DNA from: Nakamurella sp. A5-74
Lineage (GTDB): Bacteria > Actinomycetota > Actinomycetes > Mycobacteriales > Nakamurellaceae
Direction: 5' to 3'
Assembly (NCBI RefSeq): GCF_040438885.1
Contig: NZ_CP159218.1
Coordinates: 124,001-188,000, forward strand
Length of the DNA stretch: 64,000 nt
This document shows, in pieces, positions 59,446 through 64,000 of the stretch. Both the position numbers and the translations under genes were made by a program. The number at the start of each line of letters is the position of its first letter. Positions within the stretch are counted from its first letter, which is position 1. The notes under the pieces are model-generated. The model was not told the DNA's origin. It was given only the letters and a program-made list of their open reading frames with translations, and searched no databases.

Positions 59446-60045
59446 TCAGAACAGGCTCAGACAGTTGCCGATACCGACGATGCTGCCGGCCTGCTTGGCC
59501 AGGCCCTTCCAGAAACCGTCGACGTCAGCGCGGTGCTTGGCCGACATCCTCTTGTGCTTCAGCTTGTCCCACAGGCCCTTCAGCGCCGCCTTGATGCCGC
59601 CGACCTTCTTCAGCAGCGCCTTGAGCTTCGCCGACTTGTTGACCACCTTCATGATCTTCGCGCCGATGTACGCAAGCTTCCCGGCGCTGCCGAAGATGAA
59701 CGAACCGATCTCCAGGATGCACTTCGCCACGGTGAGCGGGTTGACCCACATCAACCGGATCGCCGAGATCTGGATCTGGGCCAACGAGGGGGCGACGGCC
59801 GCTGCGATCCGCGGGGCAGTGATCTCGGCTCGTGGCGTCGGCGCGAGCGCCTGCTCGATCTCCTGCAGATCCGTTGCGGTCAGCGCGATCCGCTCACCGC
59901 CGATCGACAGGACGACCATTTCGGCGGCCGCAGGAGCGGCAGCAGTATGGACGGGTGCTGCGGAGGCTGCACTCGTCGAGCCGACGATCATCCCGACCGC
60001 CATCACCACCACCAGGCCGAGGCTCTGGATCTTCTTGCGCATCAT
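59446..60045 (-). CDS. Secreted protein with lysine-rich amphipathic C-terminus
   Basis: 199-residue secreted protein of no family I recognise. Signal peptide about 2-30 (KKIQSLGLVVVMAVGMIVG, cleavage near ASA-AP). An Ala/Pro-rich region of about 50 residues with a VVLSIGGERIALTATDLQEI segment follows. Then a hydrophobic helical stretch begins LTVAKCILEIGSFIFGSAG, followed by a strongly basic helical part (KSAKLKALLKKVGGIKAALK, DKLKHKRMSAKH) and a C-terminal GSIVGIGNCLSLF. Two cysteines remain in the mature part (near 109 and 195). The composition resembles membrane-active peptides and bacteriocin-like proteins. AAGGAG is 10 bases before ATG 60045. Confidence 0.72.
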   Translation of the reverse strand: MMRKKIQSLGLVVVMAVGMIVGSTSAASAAPVHTAAAPAAAEMVVLSIGGERIALTATDLQEIEQALAPTPRAEITAPRIAAAVAPSLAQIQISAIRLMWVNPLTVAKCILEIGSFIFGSAGKLAYIGAKIMKVVNKSAKLKALLKKVGGIKAALKGLWDKLKHKRMSAKHRADVDGFWKGLAKQAGSIVGIGNCLSLF

Positions 60046-60662
60046 CTGAATCGCACTCCTTCTGCCGACCGGAAAGGACCTGGCCAATTCATACCGTCGG
60101 ATCAGGGGCGCGGACTGGTCGCAGACGGAAAAATCAATTACTTCTCTCCGAGGCCACCGGCAGCGGCTCATCACGGCAGCGACGAGGTGCGTCGGGACCT
60201 CGGCCACTTCCCCACCGTGCTCCGGACTCGTCGGTGCAGATCTACACGTGACACGGGCGCCGGTCAGGTGCACAATTTCCGTGTGGGTCACGGGATGACT
60301 CGCAGGTTCCACGGAACACTGCCAATTTGTACCCTGTCTCCCGTGGCCCACACCCATGCCCGCCGGGGATCTCGGCCGTTCGGTGATCGAGCGACCGAGG
60401 AATGAGGGAGTCAAGACCCCGTCGATATCGACCGGGTTTCAAACGCGGCCCGTGCTGATGCGCTCGTCCCAGTCCGTCCGTCGCTCGTTCACGGAGCGAC
60501 CAGGTCTGCTGCCGTTCGCCGAGCCGACCTGACCCAGGGGTCTCAGCGCGCATCCGTGCAGGTGAAAGCCGTTGTCGGTAGTCGCTGATGTTCTGTTCGG
60601 CTGCCCGATGGGTGGCTGTCGCACCGAATTCGGAGGCGGCACCGCAGGACGAAGGATCGAGA
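60046..60662. other. 617-base divergent gap
   Basis: Between the secreted Lys-rich protein and the divergent membrane protein. Holds a dispersed repeat (GTGATCGAGCGACCGAGG then GGAGTCAAGACCCCGTC at about 60382-60423) and an AT-rich patch (ACGGAAAAATCAATTACTTC near 60126) that may belong to a promoter. No gene is supported. Confidence 0.6.
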
Positions 60663-61595
60663 ATGACGACAAACGCAACACCAGGCACGGCCGCCGCAGC
60701 CGGGGAGGCGCAGGGACACGAGCCGACGTCGAGCCACCGCGGTCTGGCCCGACCCGCTGTGGAGCTGATTCGAGTGCGCGCGCTCCTCGGCGAGCTGGGT
60801 CAACCGTGGACTCGGCTCTACGAAGAGCGCCTTTCGCGCTACCGGTGGCGACGCTACTGGCCGATCGCGGTGGGCCTGCTTGACGTGGTCGCTGTCATCG
60901 CTGTGGCTGTCGCTTTCGCTGGTTTCGTGCCCCGGATCGATGCCGCGGTGGTGGCAGTGATCGTCGTGACCGGCATGCACTTCGCAATCCTCGGGCTTAC
61001 CAAGGCCACGCTGTCCATCGCCCTTGGCAACGGCCCGGTGATGGATGCGTTGGGAGCAGGTGCTCGTTGCCTCTCCGGCATCGAGCATCGCCTGATTGCA
61101 GAACATCGGAGCGGTGGCCCTGTGCTGCCGGTTGACCTGCAGATTCCGGTTCGTTCGTGCGCAAGGGCAGCCCAAAAGCTCTATTCGAGGCGGTCGGGTG
61201 GTCCGTGGACACCGCACCATGCGCCGGCGCTGGACGATCGGGCACTGCTTCCGGCGTATGCGCTGATGTCGGTGTACCTCCCGGAGTCCGCGACCACGCA
61301 CGAGCGGCAGGTGCAGTTGATCTCCAGCTGGCGTGCGTATGTGACGGATGCCGTTGGGCTGATGGCCGTCGGGCGTGCGGATCTGCTGGTCGCGCTGCGG
61401 ACCAAGATCTATGGCGCACTGCCTGATCGCAGTGGCGAAGCACTGCACGGGTCGCTGCAACCGGACAAGGACGAAGTGCGCTTCGTGTCTCCGCTCCGCG
61501 ACCGCCATCGCTGGGACTTCGGCAAAGATTTCGTGCTGCCCGCGCTGTTGGCGGTCTTCACCGTCGTCGCGTTCTTTCGCGGTCTTGGTGCCTGA
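60663..61595 (+). CDS. Membrane protein of unknown function
   Basis: 310-residue protein with three predicted helices: two adjacent (about 75-97 YWPIAVGLLDVVAVIAVAV and 100-125 AVVAVIVVTGMHFAILGL) and one near the C-terminus (289-307, VLPALLAVFTVVAFF). A soluble part of about 160 residues lies between (RCLSGIEHRLIAEHRSG, VYLPESATTHERQVQLISSW). No family recognised. ATG 60663 has AAGGATCGA upstream. Divergent from the Lys-rich secreted protein; an immunity or export role is only a guess from position. Confidence 0.65.
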   Translation: MTTNATPGTAAAAGEAQGHEPTSSHRGLARPAVELIRVRALLGELGQPWTRLYEERLSRYRWRRYWPIAVGLLDVVAVIAVAVAFAGFVPRIDAAVVAVIVVTGMHFAILGLTKATLSIALGNGPVMDALGAGARCLSGIEHRLIAEHRSGGPVLPVDLQIPVRSCARAAQKLYSRRSGGPWTPHHAPALDDRALLPAYALMSVYLPESATTHERQVQLISSWRAYVTDAVGLMAVGRADLLVALRTKIYGALPDRSGEALHGSLQPDKDEVRFVSPLRDRHRWDFGKDFVLPALLAVFTVVAFFRGLGA

Positions 61596-61682
61596 GTCGG
61601 CCGCCGACTGCTGAGGAGTCCGCCACGCAGGTTCGCAGCGACCTGATTGCTTCAAGACGCTTGGACCCGTGAGGATGGAACG

Positions 61683-62579
61683 GTGAGGGTCATCGCCAGA
61701 TTCGCAGCGGTGCCGACGCTCGTTGCCGCGCTGTTGGTGTCGCCGGTGGCAGCCGCCGTCGTCTCAGCGGCGCCGACTGAGCCGCGAGTCGAGGTTTCCG
61801 TCGGCGCACGCTCCATCGCGGCCGCCCCGACGGTACGACCGCTCCCGAAGACCGGCCGGTTCGACTACCAACTCGGAGGCGCGTACCCGCCGCCTGCCGG
61901 GGTGACGATCATTGCCCGCGACGTGACCGATCGACCCGCTGCAGGCACCTACGGCATCTGCTACGTCAACGGCTTCCAGACCCAGCCGGGCCAGGCATCG
62001 GTGTGGCGGACCAAAAGACTGTCAGCATTGCTGAAGACCGCAACCGGCCGGCTGGCGACGGACCCCGACTGGCCGGACGAATTCGTGCTCGACCCGTCCA
62101 CTCTGGGCAAGCGGCAGCACATTCTGGCCATGATCGGTCCGCAGATCCGCGAGTGTGCACGGCGCGGGTTCGCCGCCGTCGAGATCGACAACCTCGACAC
62201 CTTCACCCGGTTCACCTCCCGCACCACTGGCCTGGTGACGAGGTCGGGAGCGATGGCATTGGCGCGCGAGTACGTGGCGATCGCTCACGGGGCCGGGCTT
62301 GTGATCGCGCAGAAGAACACCGTCGAGCTGGGATCGGCCGGCCGCCGCTCGATCGGCTTCGACTTCGCCGTGGTCGAGGAGTGCTTCGTCTACCGGGAGT
62401 GCGGCTCCTTCATCTCGGTCTACGGGGCGCGTGTGCTGGAGATCGAGTACTCGGATTCTTTGAGCCGCAGCAGCTTCGCGCAGGTGTGTGGGTCCCGGGA
62501 CCGGGCGACCAGAACCATCCTGCGGGACCGCGACCTGCGCGCCGCGGGGCGTCCGGGTCACCTGTACCGCTCCTGCTGA
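61683..62579 (+). CDS. Secreted GH114-like endo-alpha-1,4-polygalactosaminidase family protein
   Basis: 298-residue secreted protein with a signal peptide (about 1-29, ARFAAVPTLVAALLVSPVAA). A TIM-barrel of the GH114/TM1410 type follows: FDYQLGGAYPPPAGVTIIAR, TYGICYVNGFQTQPG, ECARRGFAAVEIDNLDTF (acidic pair D/E near 165-170), VIAQKNTVEL and FDFAVVEECF. GH114 enzymes cleave galactosaminoglycans of microbial surfaces. GTG 61683 is chosen because it gives the clean signal peptide. Single gene. Confidence 0.85.
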   Translation: MRVIARFAAVPTLVAALLVSPVAAAVVSAAPTEPRVEVSVGARSIAAAPTVRPLPKTGRFDYQLGGAYPPPAGVTIIARDVTDRPAAGTYGICYVNGFQTQPGQASVWRTKRLSALLKTATGRLATDPDWPDEFVLDPSTLGKRQHILAMIGPQIRECARRGFAAVEIDNLDTFTRFTSRTTGLVTRSGAMALAREYVAIAHGAGLVIAQKNTVELGSAGRRSIGFDFAVVEECFVYRECGSFISVYGARVLEIEYSDSLSRSSFAQVCGSRDRATRTILRDRDLRAAGRPGHLYRSC

Positions 62580-62613
62580 TCCCGCCAGCCGGTGCGCCAC
62601 CGTGGCCCTCGCC

Positions 62614-63450
62614 TCAGGTCTCGGATGCCGCTTCCCGAGCCTGGCGCCAGAGCTCACTGAGCTCGTCGGCGACGCCGGGTGCGGCCAGCAGCACGCCGCC
62701 CCCGGCCGGCCAGGTGGTGTCCTGCCCCGACTCGTCGAGACAACGGGCCCCGGCTTCGAGTCCGATGAGGATCGCCGCCTGGTTGTCGATGGGGGAGAAC
62801 CGCCCGATGATGGCACCCGCGGCGCGGCCGGCGCCGACCTGGGCCAACGTCAGGGCCGACGAGCCCATGATCCTGGCCGTGCACGAGCGGTCCGCCAGCA
62901 ACCCGATCATCGCGCTGGTGCCGGGCCACGGCCGATGGCTCAGCAGCTCGGTGGTGAACACCGTCCCGGCGAGCGAGGTGGTGCTCGAGGCGCGCAGTGG
63001 CTCCCACTCCTGGGTGGGTCGGAAGTGTTCGTCCAGGGCGATCCGCCAGGCGCCGCCCCCGCGCTGTCCGACCAACACCTCGCGTCGGGTCGGATGCGCG
63101 ATCACTCCCCACGCAGGCCCAGTGGAATCCCTGGCGCACAACGAGAACGAGCTCCACCCGAGATCGTGGGCGAAGTTGGTGGTGCCGTCAACGGGGTCGC
63201 AGTACCAACTGATCGACGCGTCGTCAGCGCCGGTCGCGCCGAACTCCTCGCCGACGAACCGGTGCTCGGGGAAACGCGCGGCGACGGCTGCCCGCACGGT
63301 CTGCTCGATGGACGTGTCGAGTTCGGTGACGAGATCGGCGGCATGCGCCTTGGTGGTGATCGTCTGCGCCCGGTGGGTGGCGATCTGCCGAGCCGCGTCG
63401 CACGCCAACTCCAGCGCCAGAGCGGTCTGCTCGTCCGGCGGCGGTGTCAC
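62614..63450 (-). CDS. Inositol-monophosphatase-family phosphatase
   Basis: 278-residue Mg-dependent phosphatase of the IMPase/FIG superfamily. Metal-binding motifs: VGEEFG (66-71), WYCDPVDGTTNF (82-93, ligands D85 and D88) and a C-terminal DNQAAILIGLEAG in place of the usual WDxAA. Substrate may be inositol phosphate, histidinol phosphate or PAP-like compounds; motifs do not decide. GTG 63450 overlaps the stop of the upstream GDPD gene (GTGA), so the two are coupled. Confidence 0.9.
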   Translation of the reverse strand: MTPPPDEQTALALELACDAARQIATHRAQTITTKAHAADLVTELDTSIEQTVRAAVAARFPEHRFVGEEFGATGADDASISWYCDPVDGTTNFAHDLGWSSFSLCARDSTGPAWGVIAHPTRREVLVGQRGGGAWRIALDEHFRPTQEWEPLRASSTTSLAGTVFTTELLSHRPWPGTSAMIGLLADRSCTARIMGSSALTLAQVGAGRAAGAIIGRFSPIDNQAAILIGLEAGARCLDESGQDTTWPAGGGVLLAAPGVADELSELWRQAREAASET

Positions 63451-64000
63451 CGGATCAGCCCCACGGCAGGTGCCGCGTCGGATGTTGCACCGGCGATCAC
63501 CGAGAGCAGCAGCGCGATCTGGTTGGAGATCACCGCATCGGCGCCGAGGTCCAATACCGCGCGCATGGCATCTTCGTCATCGACCGTCCACACCGAGACC
63601 AACATTCCCCGCGCGTGCATGCGCTCCAGCATCTCAGGGGTCAGCAGCAGGAAGTACGGGTTGAAGTACTCCGGCCGGAGCCAGCCGAGCAAGTCCTCCG
63701 TCGGCTCCGCGCGTTCGGCCCAGCTCAGCGCGATCCGGGCACCGGGGGCATGGGAGCGCAGCGGCACGCAGTGGCCGGCGAACAGCATCCGGTCCAGCTC
63801 GCCGGCCTTCGCCAACACGTCATGGGCGACAGGTCCGGCCTGCGCCTCCGGCAGGTCCACCATCAACTGCCCGTCGTAGCGCACGGCCAGCTCAGCGGCC
63901 TCGGCCAGGTCGGGTAGGCGTTGGCCGGCGGGGTCGACCAGCGTGCGCACCTCATGACGGGTGAGCGAGGCGAAAGTCTCCGGCCGGTTCCACAGTCGGG
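63447..64000 (-). CDS. Glycerophosphodiester phosphodiesterase, 5' end outside window
   Basis: C-terminal 183 residues of a GDPD-family enzyme, reading in from base 64000 (LWNRPETFASLTRHEV). Features: LPDLAEAAELAVRYDGQLMVDLPE (the GDPD catalytic E/D region), YFNPYFLLLTPEMLERMHARG, VSVWTVDDEDAMRAVLDLGADAVISN. It would hydrolyse glycerophosphodiesters from lipids to glycerol-3-phosphate. Coupled to the downstream IMPase gene by a 4-base overlap, a common actinobacterial pair. The N-terminal catalytic HGG-type motif lies outside the window. Confidence 0.85.
   Translation of the reverse strand, partial: RLWNRPETFASLTRHEVRTLVDPAGQRLPDLAEAAELAVRYDGQLMVDLPEAQAGPVAHDVLAKAGELDRMLFAGHCVPLRSHAPGARIALSWAERAEPTEDLLGWLRPEYFNPYFLLLTPEMLERMHARGMLVSVWTVDDEDAMRAVLDLGADAVISNQIALLLSVIAGATSDAAPAVGLIR

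Noticed and set aside
1-64000. tRNA or rRNA genes
   Set aside because: No cloverleaf-like T-loop and acceptor combinations or rRNA core sequences were noticed on either strand; a tRNAscan run would settle it.

Overview
The window is chromosomal DNA from a high-GC actinobacterium. G or C dominates third codon positions. GTG and TTG starts are frequent, and several starts look leaderless. The gene families are typical of the phylum: SigE-type ECF sigma factors, a GAF-ANTAR regulator, a deazaflavin-type nitroreductase, a SAM-IV riboswitch, LGFP and excalibur surface proteins, and a translational T-box with a very short Stem I. The gene mix and the dispersed GATCGAGCAAGCGAGG-type intergenic repeats would fit Nakamurella and its relatives, but that genus guess is tentative. 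I saw no tRNA, rRNA, prophage, insertion sequence or CRISPR array.

Layout. 1-5.0 kb: aldo/keto reductase, OmpR-type two-component system, M15 peptidase, exported phytase-like protein. 5.1-9.3 kb: PhnB-like protein followed by a 32-bp minisatellite, then an archaeal-type aspartyl-tRNA synthetase behind a T-box leader, a phosphotransferase and a GAF-ANTAR regulator. 9.5-14.2 kb: MFS exporter, nitroreductase, VOC protein and a pair of bacterial PH-domain membrane proteins, the first frameshifted. 14.3-17.4 kb: GNAT, then an EamA exporter and a MocR regulator whose start codons overlap head to head. 17.5-20.8 kb: a 1100-residue lipoprotein joining an HELFH metallopeptidase-like region to a von Willebrand D domain. 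20.9-25.3 kb: isochorismatase-fold protein without its cysteine, divergent from a 47-codon ORF coupled to marR; PQ-loop protein; SDR; PQQ-type sugar dehydrogenase lipoprotein. 25.3-30.2 kb: ECF sigma and its membrane partner behind a CRP-type palindrome, VOC, GNAT, RF3, DUF1304. 30.7-34.9 kb: SAM-IV riboswitch, metQ-metN-metI and an amidohydrolase. 35.1-46.9 kb: second ECF/partner pair, MBL-fold protein, NlpC/P60-LGFP protein, SseB-like protein, small membrane and secreted proteins, GH15 enzyme, SDR, MazG, SpeE-like protein. 47.0-53.8 kb: sugar locus with DeoR and a GH4 enzyme divergent from a PfkB kinase and an ABC importer. 54.3-64 kb: very large secreted PIG-L deacetylase behind helically phased palindromes, RibD-like reductase, secreted lysine-rich protein divergent from a membrane protein, GH114-like protein, IMPase and GDPD.

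How the genes work together. The clearest regulated units are three. The first is methionine uptake under SAM control. The second is an aspartyl-tRNA synthetase apparently controlled by uncharged tRNA, since the T-box UGGC element suits a tRNA with discriminator G such as tRNA-Asp. The third is the ABC/PfkB/GH4/DeoR locus, which suggests import of an unphosphorylated glycoside, phosphorylation inside the cell and NAD-dependent cleavage. Two ECF operons with stop-start overlaps encode membrane-anchored partners. A large part of the window encodes exported surface proteins with unusual domain combinations.
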